Source of the DNA: JAVEYA01 sp034003745
GTDB taxonomy: Bacteria > Bacillota > Peptococcia > DRI-13 > PHAD01
Direction of reading: 5' to 3'
DNA length: 11,894 nt
NCBI GenBank assembly: GCA_034003745.1
Contig: JAVEYA010000074.1
Coordinates: 1 to 11,894, forward strand
This document shows, piece by piece, positions 6,213-11,894 of the stretch. The notes beneath the pieces were generated by a model. That model was not told the DNA's origin. It made no database searches and saw nothing but the letters and a program-made list of their open reading frames with translations. The position numbers and the translations under genes were made by a program. Within the stretch, counting starts at the first letter, position 1; every line of letters begins with the position of its first letter.

Positions 6213-7256
6213 ATGAGACCGCCATTTGAGAACACTTCAACATTAGGCTTTGGTAAAATTTTAACGGACCATATGTATTTGATTAAATATAATAGTGAAG
6301 AAGGGTGGCACGGTGAGGGCGTCAAGGAGTATGGACCTTTTATGCTGGATCCTGCCGCCTGTGTGCTGCACTATTCCCAGGAAATCTTCGAAGGCTTAAA
6401 GGCTTATGCCGCGGAAGACGGCAGAATCCTGCTGTTCAGGCCGGAAGAGAACGCCCGCAGGCTGAACCGTTCGGCTGCCCGTTTGTGTATGCCGGAGCTT
6501 CCGGAAGAGTTGTTTTTACAGGCAGTTACGGAAGTGGTTACAAAAGATAAGGAATGGGTTCCCCGGGATGCGGGCACTTCTTTATATATCCGTCCGGCCA
6601 TGCTGGGGGTTGAACCTTTCTTAGGCGTAAGACCGGCCAGTGAGTATTATTTCTTTATCCTCCTTTCTCCCGTAGGGGCCTACTACAAGGAAGGATTCAA
6701 TCCCATCGGCATCTATGTGGAGGATAAATTGGTACGCGCCTCCGCCGGGGGCATGGGCGATGTAAAAACAGGCGGCAATTATGCGGCCAGTCTTTATTCC
6801 GCGGAAGTCGCCAAACAAAAGGGCTTTGCCCAGGTACTGTATCTGGATGCCAGGGAGCACCGCTATGTGGAAGAAGTCGGCTCAATGAACGTCTTTTTCG
6901 TCTACGGGGACCATCTGGTTACACCGCCCTTAAACGGCGCCATTCTGCCGGGCATTACCCGGGATTCGATCATCAAAATGTGCGGGGATTCCGGTCTGAC
7001 GATGGAAGAAAGGCTGATTTCCATTGACGAGGTGTTTAATGACATTCAGAGCGGGAAATTAACGGAGATGTTCGGCACCGGTACAGCTGCGGTAATTTCT
7101 CCGGTAGGCTATCTGCAGTATCAGGGAAAAGAATATATGCTCAATAAAAATCAGGTTGGTCAGGTCACCCAAAAATTATATGATAAGCTCATTAACATTC
7201 AATATGGCAAAGAAAAGGATCCCTACGGCTGGGTATATGAGGTCGGCCGGATTTAA
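6213..7256 (+). CDS. ilvE: Branched-chain amino acid aminotransferase
   Basis: A 347-residue fold-type IV PLP aminotransferase that reversibly transfers the amino group between glutamate and the 2-keto acids of Leu, Ile and Val. Motifs are QEIFEGLKAY (56-65), FRPEENARRLNRSAARLCMP (75-94), YIRPAMLG (125-132) and MGDVKTGGNYAASL (181-194), with K185 as the presumed Schiff-base lysine. VEEVGSMNVFFV (219-230) follows, with the family glutamate. The GGNYA form and length place it with the longer BCAT group (ilvE type II, related to eukaryotic BCATs) rather than the roughly 310-residue E. coli type. AAGGAGG lies 7 bases before the ATG. It is the last gene before a strong terminator. No other ilv/leu gene is in view, so the enzyme may serve synthesis or fermentation of branched-chain amino acids. 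Confidence 0.93.
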   Translation: MRPPFENTSTLGFGKILTDHMYLIKYNSEEGWHGEGVKEYGPFMLDPAACVLHYSQEIFEGLKAYAAEDGRILLFRPEENARRLNRSAARLCMPELPEELFLQAVTEVVTKDKEWVPRDAGTSLYIRPAMLGVEPFLGVRPASEYYFFILLSPVGAYYKEGFNPIGIYVEDKLVRASAGGMGDVKTGGNYAASLYSAEVAKQKGFAQVLYLDAREHRYVEEVGSMNVFFVYGDHLVTPPLNGAILPGITRDSIIKMCGDSGLTMEERLISIDEVFNDIQSGKLTEMFGTGTAAVISPVGYLQYQGKEYMLNKNQVGQVTQKLYDKLINIQYGKEKDPYGWVYEVGRI

Positions 7257-7300
7257 TTTAAGCGTAATTGAGTCGGCTTATTATAAAAATCGCTAAACAA

Positions 7301-7332
7301 AAAAACCGCAAGGATTGCTCCTTGCGGTTTTT
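7301..7332. terminator. Bidirectional intrinsic terminator between ilvE and the PII-like gene
   Basis: A perfect 14-bp stem (7301-7314 with 7319-7332, core CCGCAAGGA) closes a TTGC loop. It is flanked by A on the left and T on the right, so it can end transcription both from ilvE (plus) and from the PII-like gene (minus), whose stop is at 7342-7344. Confidence 0.9.
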
Positions 7333-7341
7333 GCTTCTTTT

Positions 7342-7665
7342 TCAAGTGATATGGCTGATGCCGGCAACTTTGCTGATATCCAGCACAAAAGCAATTCCTT
7401 TACCGGGCTTCTTTAATTCTCCAGCTGCCATGATAGCCTCTAATACTACTTCTGTCAGGTCTTTTTTGATCAAAGTTAAAATCACTTCTTTTTCCGGTTC
7501 GATACTTATTCCAAATATCTTGGCGTCTTCATGGATACCCGTCCCCCGGCCGTGAATGATGGTGCCGCCATGGGCGCCCGCCTTACGTGAGGATTGAATA
7601 ATCTTTTCCGAAAATCCTTTATTAACAATCGTGACAATCAGGTCATATTGAAAATTGTTAGTCAT
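7342..7665 (-). CDS. PII-like signalling protein linked to DUF1538 transporter genes
   Basis: A 107-residue protein with the PII (GlnB/GlnK) fold signature. It opens with a beta strand, DLIVTIVNKGFSEKIIQSSRKAGAHGGTI (8-36). The region of the T-loop reads IIHGRGTGIHEDAKIFG (36-52). The C-terminal strand KPGKGIAFVLDISKVAGI (86-103) corresponds to the second PII signature. PII proteins are trimers that bind ATP/ADP and often 2-oxoglutarate, and touch partners through the T-loop. Here that loop is shorter than in GlnB and has no tyrosine, so uridylylation as in GlnB is not expected. The ATG at 7663-7665 has AAGGAGG 6 bases upstream. It follows the second DUF1538 gene by 38 bases and is most likely co-transcribed, suggesting it regulates that membrane pair. 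Which ligand it binds cannot be seen. Confidence 0.85.
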   Translation of the reverse strand: MTNNFQYDLIVTIVNKGFSEKIIQSSRKAGAHGGTIIHGRGTGIHEDAKIFGISIEPEKEVILTLIKKDLTEVVLEAIMAAGELKKPGKGIAFVLDISKVAGISHIT

Positions 7666-7671
7666 GATCTT

Positions 7672-7678
7672 CCTCCTT
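7672..7678 (-). promoter_or_regulatory. Ribosome binding site fixing the start of the PII-like gene
   Basis: AAGGAGG on the minus strand lies 6 bases before ATG 7663-7665. A longer in-frame reading from 7689 would put this site inside the gene and has no comparable site of its own. Confidence 0.85.
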
Positions 7679-7703
7679 AAAAAATACATGCTCCTTCAGA
7701 AAA

Positions 7704-8456
7704 TTATTCTACCTCATCCAGTTGTCTTTTCAAAGCTTTTTCCTTTCTGTCATAGAGCAGACCCAGACCTAAAACGGTTAAGATGGGCGCGAGCGCAACC
7801 AGCGTAACCAGGCCGAAGCCTTCGAGGAGGGGATTGCGTCCCTCCATAACAGTAGCCACGCCGATGGCGATGGCCATAATAAAAGTTACGGTCATCGGCC
7901 CGGTAGCGGCTCCGCCCGAATCAAAGGCGATGGCCACAAAATTATCCTTGGAGAAATGGGCCATGATAAAGGCTAATAAATAACCCGGAATAATAAAGTA
8001 CCATAATGAAATTCCCCAAAGCGTCCGGGCCATAGCCAGCGCGATAGACGCCGCGACGCCGAGAGATAAGGTATAGAGCATGACCTTCTGCGGGATATAG
8101 CCGCCGGAAGCTTTCTCGGCCTCATAAGTTAAAACGCGTACCGCCGGTTCGGCAAAAACCACAGCCAAACCCAGAACAAATCCAATCGGGATTAAGGTCC
8201 AACGGGTATCACCGGCGCCCAGGATCATGCCTATTTGTTCTCCCGTGGGATAAAAACCGATATGCACCCCTTGAAAGAATAAAACCAGTCCTACATAAGT
8301 CAAAAGAAACCCCGTAAGAATGTTTATTACTTTATTAGCCGGCAGTTTGAGAAAGAACACCTGCGACAGGAGGAAAATGATCAATAAGGGCGTCAGGGCT
8401 ACCGCTACTTCGACGATTACTTCAGAAAAACCGGTGAAAAGATTAAGAACGTTCAA
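7704..8456 (-). CDS. DUF1538 family membrane protein, second subunit
   Basis: A 250-residue integral membrane protein with about seven hydrophobic segments (roughly 15-36, 43-63, 87-104, 126-144, 151-167, 184-202 and 214-234) and a charged C-terminal tail (236-250). Motifs shared with its neighbour are a GFYPTGEQIG loop (67-76), AEPAVRVL (102-109) and FDSGGAATGPMTVTF (178-192). Acid and Gly residues inside hydrophobic segments suit an ion path. From memory, a paired DUF1538 system (UmpAB, Halomonas) was reported as a Na+(Li+,K+)/H+ antiporter; I could not check this. The start is TTG at 8454-8456 with AGGGGTGA 8 bases upstream. That site lies across the last codons of the preceding gene, so the two are tightly coupled (3 bases between stop and start). 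Confidence 0.82.
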   Translation of the reverse strand: MNVLNLFTGFSEVIVEVAVALTPLLIIFLLSQVFFLKLPANKVINILTGFLLTYVGLVLFFQGVHIGFYPTGEQIGMILGAGDTRWTLIPIGFVLGLAVVFAEPAVRVLTYEAEKASGGYIPQKVMLYTLSLGVAASIALAMARTLWGISLWYFIIPGYLLAFIMAHFSKDNFVAIAFDSGGAATGPMTVTFIMAIAIGVATVMEGRNPLLEGFGLVTLVALAPILTVLGLGLLYDRKEKALKRQLDEVE

Positions 8457-8459
8457 TAG

Positions 8460-9146
8460 TTAAATCACCCCTAACAAAAGAACTGCCAGGATGGGTCCGA
8501 TAGAAGCCAAGGCTACAAAACCGAAGCCGTCTGTAGACGGATCCCGCCCTCCCAAAACGGAAGAGATGCCCACGCCTAAGGCTACAATAAAAGGAACAGT
8601 CATGGGGCCGGTGGTAACTCCGCCCGCATCAAAACCAACCGGAACAAAATAGGCGGGTGTAAAGGCGGCCAATAAGAAAACGATTGCGTAGCCGGCATAT
8701 AACAGGTATTTCAGCGGAATATTAAGGATAACTCTTAACATGGCTAAGCCGACAAAAAATGCTACACCTAAAGAAACACTGTAAATAAGTAAATTCTTGG
8801 ATACCTGATTGCCGCTGACCACATCCACTTGCGTCGCCAGCACCCGCACATCCGGTTCGGCTACCGTGACCACAAAGCCTAAAAGAAAACCGAATAAGAC
8901 AAAAAGCCAGACTTTGCCGAGCCGGGGCAAGTTTGTTCCGATGAGTTCCCCGAAGGGCAGGAAACCCATATGAGCGCCCAACAGGAATAAAACCAGGCCC
9001 ATGCTTAACATAACAGCGCCAATGAGAAACTGCAGAAAGTATTGAGCGGGCATTCGGATCAGCGTAAACTGCAGGATAGTAATAATACCAACAATTGGAG
9101 CTATTGCATAAAAAACCTCCAGAACCACTTCTTTGATTCTCGCCAT
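8460..9146 (-). CDS. DUF1538 family membrane protein, first subunit
   Basis: A 228-residue integral membrane protein, homologous to the next gene and first in the cluster. Hydrophobic segments lie at about 11-30, 37-58, 79-97, 118-141, 146-165, 181-197 and 207-227. Shared motifs are MGFLPFGELIG (60-70), AEPDVRVL (96-103) and FDAGGVTTGPMTVPF (172-186). It lacks the charged tail of its partner. Expected to act in the cytoplasmic membrane, probably as a heteromer with the second DUF1538 protein. The inferred role is secondary ion transport, under control of the PII-like protein at the end of the cluster. The ATG has AAAGGAGG about 8 bases upstream. No enzyme motif or ATP-binding site is seen, so primary transport is unlikely. 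Confidence 0.82.
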   Translation of the reverse strand: MARIKEVVLEVFYAIAPIVGIITILQFTLIRMPAQYFLQFLIGAVMLSMGLVLFLLGAHMGFLPFGELIGTNLPRLGKVWLFVLFGFLLGFVVTVAEPDVRVLATQVDVVSGNQVSKNLLIYSVSLGVAFFVGLAMLRVILNIPLKYLLYAGYAIVFLLAAFTPAYFVPVGFDAGGVTTGPMTVPFIVALGVGISSVLGGRDPSTDGFGFVALASIGPILAVLLLGVI

Positions 9147-9216
9147 GGGGCATACCTCCTTTAAGCGAGATAAACAACGATAATCAGTGATAATAGATGA
9201 GAACGGATGAAAACAA

Positions 9217-9225
9217 GATATACCA
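9217..9225 (-). promoter_or_regulatory. Possible extended -10 promoter of the DUF1538/PII cluster
   Basis: On the minus strand TGGTATATC resembles an extended -10 (TGnTATAAT). The sequence at the -35 position is a poor match. It lies about 70 bases before the first DUF1538 gene. The leader also holds two GATAAT copies on the plus strand. Confidence 0.25.
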
Positions 9226-9276
9226 GTAATAGAATAACATAATTGGCTAAATACGTCTATTTTAATTAAAATTAAT

Positions 9277-9314
9277 CTAAAATAAATCTGCCAAGTTTAA
9301 TTCAAACTTGGCAG
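9277..9314 (-). terminator. Intrinsic terminator after tyrS
   Basis: CTGCCAAGTTT (9288-9298) and AAACTTGGCAG (9304-9314) form a perfect 11-bp stem with a 5-base loop, 26 bases after the tyrS stop. On the minus strand it runs into ATTTATTTTAG, a T-rich but interrupted tail. It separates tyrS from the DUF1538 cluster. Confidence 0.75.
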
Positions 9315-9340
9315 AACGCAGGTATTCTTGAGTTGAATTC

Positions 9341-10576
9341 TCAGATCAATTTGACCAAATGATAAATTTTCTTGCCTTTTCTTAAAAGCAGCCGACTTTC
9401 TTTGAAGTGGGCCAGGGTAACCAGATAATTGAAATCGTCGACTCTCTCTTCTTCCAGATAGACGCCGCCTTGTTGAATCATTCTGCGGGCTTCGCTTTTG
9501 GAGGGCGTGAGGCCTGTTTGTACCAGCAGCGTCACGATGTCGACGCCTGTTTCTAATTCGGACGGGGAAAACTCGGTGGTCGGCAGGGCGTCAGCATCTT
9601 TGGCCTTGCTGCCGAACATAGACCTGGCTGCCTGCTGAGCTTCCTGTGCGGCGGCTTCTCCGTGCACCAGCTTGGTAACTTCAAAGGCCAGAGTTTCCTT
9701 GGCCTGATTGATTTTTTCACCGGGAAGGCCGCCCAGACGGTTCACTTCCTTCATAGGCAGGAAGGTCAAGAGCGCCAGGCAGTTCTTCACATCCAGGTCG
9801 TCAATATTGCGCCAATACTGGTAAAAGTCATAAGGCGGCGTCTTTTGGGCATCCAGCCAGACCGCGCCGGCTTCTGTCTTGCCCATCTTCTTGCCCGCGC
9901 TCGTCGTCAGCAGACGGAAGGTCAGGCCGTAGACGGGGGCCGATTCTACGCGCCGGACCAGATCGATTCCGGAAACGATATTGGACCATTGATCGCTGCC
10001 GCCAAGCTGCAGCTTGCAGTTGTATCTTTTATACAGTTCCAGGAAATCATAGGACTGCATCAGCATGTAGTTGAATTCCAGAAAGGACAGGCCTTTTTCC
10101 AGCCTGTTTTTAAAGCAGTCATGGGTCAGCATCCGGTTGACGGAAAAGTGTTTGCCGATATCGCGCAGGAATTCTACATAATTCAGCTGCAGGAGCCACT
10201 CGGCGTTATTGACCATACGTGCCTTACCTTCGCCAAAATCAATGAAGCGGGAGAATTGCTGCTTAAAAGAAGCGGCATTATTTTCGATTTGTTCCAGGGT
10301 CAGCATTTTCCGCATGTCGGTGCGGCCGGAAGGATCGCCCACCATGGCGGTGCCGCCGCCGATAATGGCGATAGGCCTGTGCCCGGCTTTTTGCATGTGC
10401 ATCATGACCATGACCTGGATAAAATGTCCGACATGCAGGCTGTCGGCAGTCGGGTCAAAGCCGATATAGAAAGTGACCGGCTCTTTAGCCAGCAGTTCCC
10501 TGATTTCTTCTTCATGAGTAGCTTGCTCGACATAGCCTCTTTCCTGCAGGACATCATATACGCTATGGGTTGACAT
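9341..10576 (-). CDS. tyrS: Tyrosyl-tRNA synthetase
   Basis: A 411-residue class I aminoacyl-tRNA synthetase that charges tRNA-Tyr with tyrosine using ATP in the cytoplasm. The Rossmann catalytic domain contains YIGFDPTADSLHVGH (37-51), whose HVGH is the HIGH motif. GGGTAMVGDPSGRT (73-86) and QLGGSDQWSNI (190-200) belong to tyrosine/ATP recognition, and KMGKT (230-234) is the KMSKS loop. An S4-type RNA-binding domain forms the C-terminus (about 345-411, with LTPSKSEARRMIQQGGVYL). Length is normal for the bacterial enzyme. The ATG has an AGAGGTG site 7 bases upstream. No T-box leader is seen. It is a single-gene unit with its own promoter and terminator, divergent from the chemoreceptor gene. 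Confidence 0.95.
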   Translation of the reverse strand: MSTHSVYDVLQERGYVEQATHEEEIRELLAKEPVTFYIGFDPTADSLHVGHFIQVMVMMHMQKAGHRPIAIIGGGTAMVGDPSGRTDMRKMLTLEQIENNAASFKQQFSRFIDFGEGKARMVNNAEWLLQLNYVEFLRDIGKHFSVNRMLTHDCFKNRLEKGLSFLEFNYMLMQSYDFLELYKRYNCKLQLGGSDQWSNIVSGIDLVRRVESAPVYGLTFRLLTTSAGKKMGKTEAGAVWLDAQKTPPYDFYQYWRNIDDLDVKNCLALLTFLPMKEVNRLGGLPGEKINQAKETLAFEVTKLVHGEAAAQEAQQAARSMFGSKAKDADALPTTEFSPSELETGVDIVTLLVQTGLTPSKSEARRMIQQGGVYLEEERVDDFNYLVTLAHFKESRLLLRKGKKIYHLVKLI

Positions 10577-10598
10577 GTTAATTCACCTCTTCCTTAAT

Positions 10599-10627
10599 AA
10601 ACTATATATTTTTGTCTATGCTGTCAA
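10599..10627 (-). promoter_or_regulatory. Promoter of tyrS
   Basis: On the minus strand a perfect TTGACA (10622-10627) is followed by TATAGT (10601-10606, 15-base spacer) or TAGTTT (10599-10604, 17-base spacer). The -10 choice is open. The leader is only about 20 bases, too short for a T-box. Confidence 0.55.
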
Positions 10628-10698
10628 GGCTGAACTCATTTCCAGGTTTAAAACAGATTGAATGATAATATCTTTTAATAAAATGGGACTTTTGACCA

Positions 10699-10726
10699 TA
10701 AAAGTGTATGAATGGCGGCAAAATAT
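10699..10726 (+). promoter_or_regulatory. Weak candidate for a SigD (sigma-28) promoter of the chemoreceptor gene
   Basis: TAAA (10699-10702), 15 bases, then GCAAAATAT (10718-10726) loosely resembles the motility-sigma pattern TAAA-N15-GCCGATAT, with one extra base and mismatches. Chemoreceptor genes are often SigD controlled, but the match alone is weak. Confidence 0.25.
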
Positions 10727-10746
10727 GCAGGAATTTGAGAAAATAT

Positions 10747-10766
10747 TTAGAATATTAATATTCTAA
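10747..10766. promoter_or_regulatory. Perfect 20-bp palindrome before the chemoreceptor gene
   Basis: TTAGAATATT followed directly by its exact reverse complement, with no spacer, lies 23 bases before the ATG. As DNA it is a symmetric site for a dimeric regulator. As RNA it would be a weak A/U hairpin close to the ribosome site. Confidence 0.5.
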
Positions 10767-10789
10767 GTATATTCATGGGAGGATAAACA

Positions 10790-11894
10790 ATGAAAATAGG
10801 GACGAAACTTACGGCAGGTTTTGTTTTTATTGCGTGTTTTGTTGGCTTGGTAGGGTATATAGGATTAAACAACATGAACGCGATCAATCAGGGGAAGACG
10901 GGGATGTATGAAGAAAACTTAATACCGCTTACTTTGCTTGCCCAGATGGAAGCAAATACGCTGAGCAACAGTAGAGATATGGAAACCGTCATGTATACGG
11001 AAGATGAAGTAAATATTATAATAATAAGGGACAGAGTGGCGAAGAGAGCAAATGAAAATGCGGCTTTACTGGAGCAGTTGAAAGCAACACAATTGTCTCC
11101 GGAAGAAATTGCCCTGATCGAAAAATATGAGCAAAAAAGCAAAGAATATGACCTCTCCCGCGTACAGGCCATCGACCTGGCCGTGCAGCGCAATTTTATC
11201 ATGGCCCGTTTTGAAAATAAGCAAGGTAGCGAAAGAAGGACGGAAATAGAGCTTATCCTGATGAATTTAAGGAAATTACATATAGAAGAAGCCCAGAATT
11301 CCGTTGCGGCAAGTGAGGCGGCTTTTACCGACTCCTCCCGCGCTATGCTGGCTATAACCGGCGTATGCCTGGCCCTGGCAGTTCTTTTGGGTATTTTGCT
11401 TAGCCGTAATATCACGCGTTCGGTTAAAAAGGGCGTGGAATTTGCCGAGGCGCTGGCCGAAGGCAGGCTGGATAAAAAAATGAATGTCAACAGCAAAGAC
11501 GAGCTGGGGTATTTGGCCGCTGCGCTGAATAAGGCGGCGCTGAATATGCGTGAAATGCTCCATAGTATCATCGGCGCTTCAGAGAGCCTGAATAAAAACA
11601 GTCAGGAATTATCGGCAGCCGTACAGGAAATAGCCTCCCAGGTGCAGAATATCACCCTAAGCACCCAGGAAATAGCCGCCGAGATGGAAACCACCAGCGC
11701 CGCTACGGAAGAGATGAATGCATCAGGGCAGGAAATCAGCAATTCAGCCCGGCAGCTGACGAACAAAGCCGAAGAAGGCAGCCGCTCAGCGATGAGCATT
11801 GAAAAAAGGGCGCGGGAACTGAATAAAAATGCATATCAATCCCGTGAAATTGCGCAGACATTGTGCGCCCAACAGCAAGCGAATATTGAGAAGG
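10790..11894 (+). CDS. Methyl-accepting chemotaxis protein (4HB sensor type), C-terminus cut by window edge
   Basis: An open frame of 368 codons running off the right edge. The order is typical of a membrane chemoreceptor: a short basic N-terminus, membrane segment 1 (about 8-26), an extracytoplasmic helical sensor of about 155 residues resembling 4HB_MCP domains, membrane segment 2 (about 185-205), a HAMP domain (about 206-258, with VEFAEALAEGRLDKKM and DELGYLAAALN), then the start of the coiled-coil signalling domain with ATEEMNASGQEISNSA. The conserved hairpin tip that binds CheA/CheW lies beyond the edge. Such receptors sense small ligands and control CheA. GGGAGG lies 7 bases before the ATG. 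The sensor-coding part is visibly more A/T rich than the HAMP and signalling part. Ligand unknown. Confidence 0.9.
   Translation, partial: MKIGTKLTAGFVFIACFVGLVGYIGLNNMNAINQGKTGMYEENLIPLTLLAQMEANTLSNSRDMETVMYTEDEVNIIIIRDRVAKRANENAALLEQLKATQLSPEEIALIEKYEQKSKEYDLSRVQAIDLAVQRNFIMARFENKQGSERRTEIELILMNLRKLHIEEAQNSVAASEAAFTDSSRAMLAITGVCLALAVLLGILLSRNITRSVKKGVEFAEALAEGRLDKKMNVNSKDELGYLAAALNKAALNMREMLHSIIGASESLNKNSQELSAAVQEIASQVQNITLSTQEIAAEMETTSAATEEMNASGQEISNSARQLTNKAEEGSRSAMSIEKRARELNKNAYQSREIAQTLCAQQQANIEK

Noticed and set aside
7666..7689. Longer start for the PII-like protein at 7689
   Set aside because: The AAGGAGG ribosome site at 7672-7678 would lie inside the gene, and the extra residues are not PII-like.
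9662..10573. Long plus-strand open frame (303 codons) opposite tyrS
   Set aside because: It is antisense to a complete tyrosyl-tRNA synthetase with all motifs, and its translation resembles no protein I know.
10577..10630. Possible T-box leader of tyrS
   Set aside because: No AGGGTGG T-box sequence or specifier stem is present, and the predicted leader is only about 20 bases.
10888..11571. Long minus-strand open frame (227 codons) inside the chemoreceptor gene
   Set aside because: Its translation is Ser-rich and low in complexity, has no ribosome site, and lies opposite a clear chemoreceptor with HAMP and signalling domains.

Overview
The window looks like ordinary chromosome of an anaerobic, low-to-mid GC Firmicute (Clostridia, or possibly Negativicutes). 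This rests on strong AGGAGG-type ribosome sites, TTG starts, A/T-rich spacers with sigma-A-like promoters, T-tailed hairpin terminators, and the gene content: a DUF3842 protein, a PII-like/DUF1538 cluster, a fused CoA-transferase with a thiolase, and a 4HB-type chemoreceptor. No transposase, integrase, phage gene, CRISPR array, tRNA or rRNA was seen. The genus cannot be fixed from the sequence alone.

Left part (1-5023, all minus strand). Transcription runs leftwards. hisC (histidinol-phosphate aminotransferase) overlaps a 605-residue membrane fusion protein by 13 bases, and a hairpin terminator closes that unit. A promoter then drives an acyl-CoA:acetate/3-ketoacid CoA-transferase followed by a thiolase that runs off the left edge. 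That pair fits acetoacetyl-CoA or other 3-ketoacyl-CoA chemistry in fatty or amino acid metabolism.

Middle (5024-7332, plus strand). Divergent from hisC are a small carboxymuconolactone-decarboxylase-like protein lacking the redox CxxC, a DUF3842 protein, and ilvE (branched-chain aminotransferase). A strong bidirectional terminator follows ilvE.

Right-centre (7342-9146, minus strand). Two homologous DUF1538 membrane proteins are followed by a short PII-like protein, in one compact cluster. This is the most interesting unit. It reads as a two-subunit membrane transporter, possibly a cation/proton antiporter, with its own PII-type regulator.

Right end. tyrS (tyrosyl-tRNA synthetase, minus strand) has its own promoter and terminator. 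It is divergent from a methyl-accepting chemotaxis protein (plus strand) that is cut by the right edge. A perfect 20-bp palindrome lies just upstream of the chemoreceptor start.

The genes do not form one pathway. They are short adjacent units of core metabolism (hisC, ilvE, tyrS), acyl-CoA metabolism, transport and signalling. No spacer between genes exceeds 300 bases.
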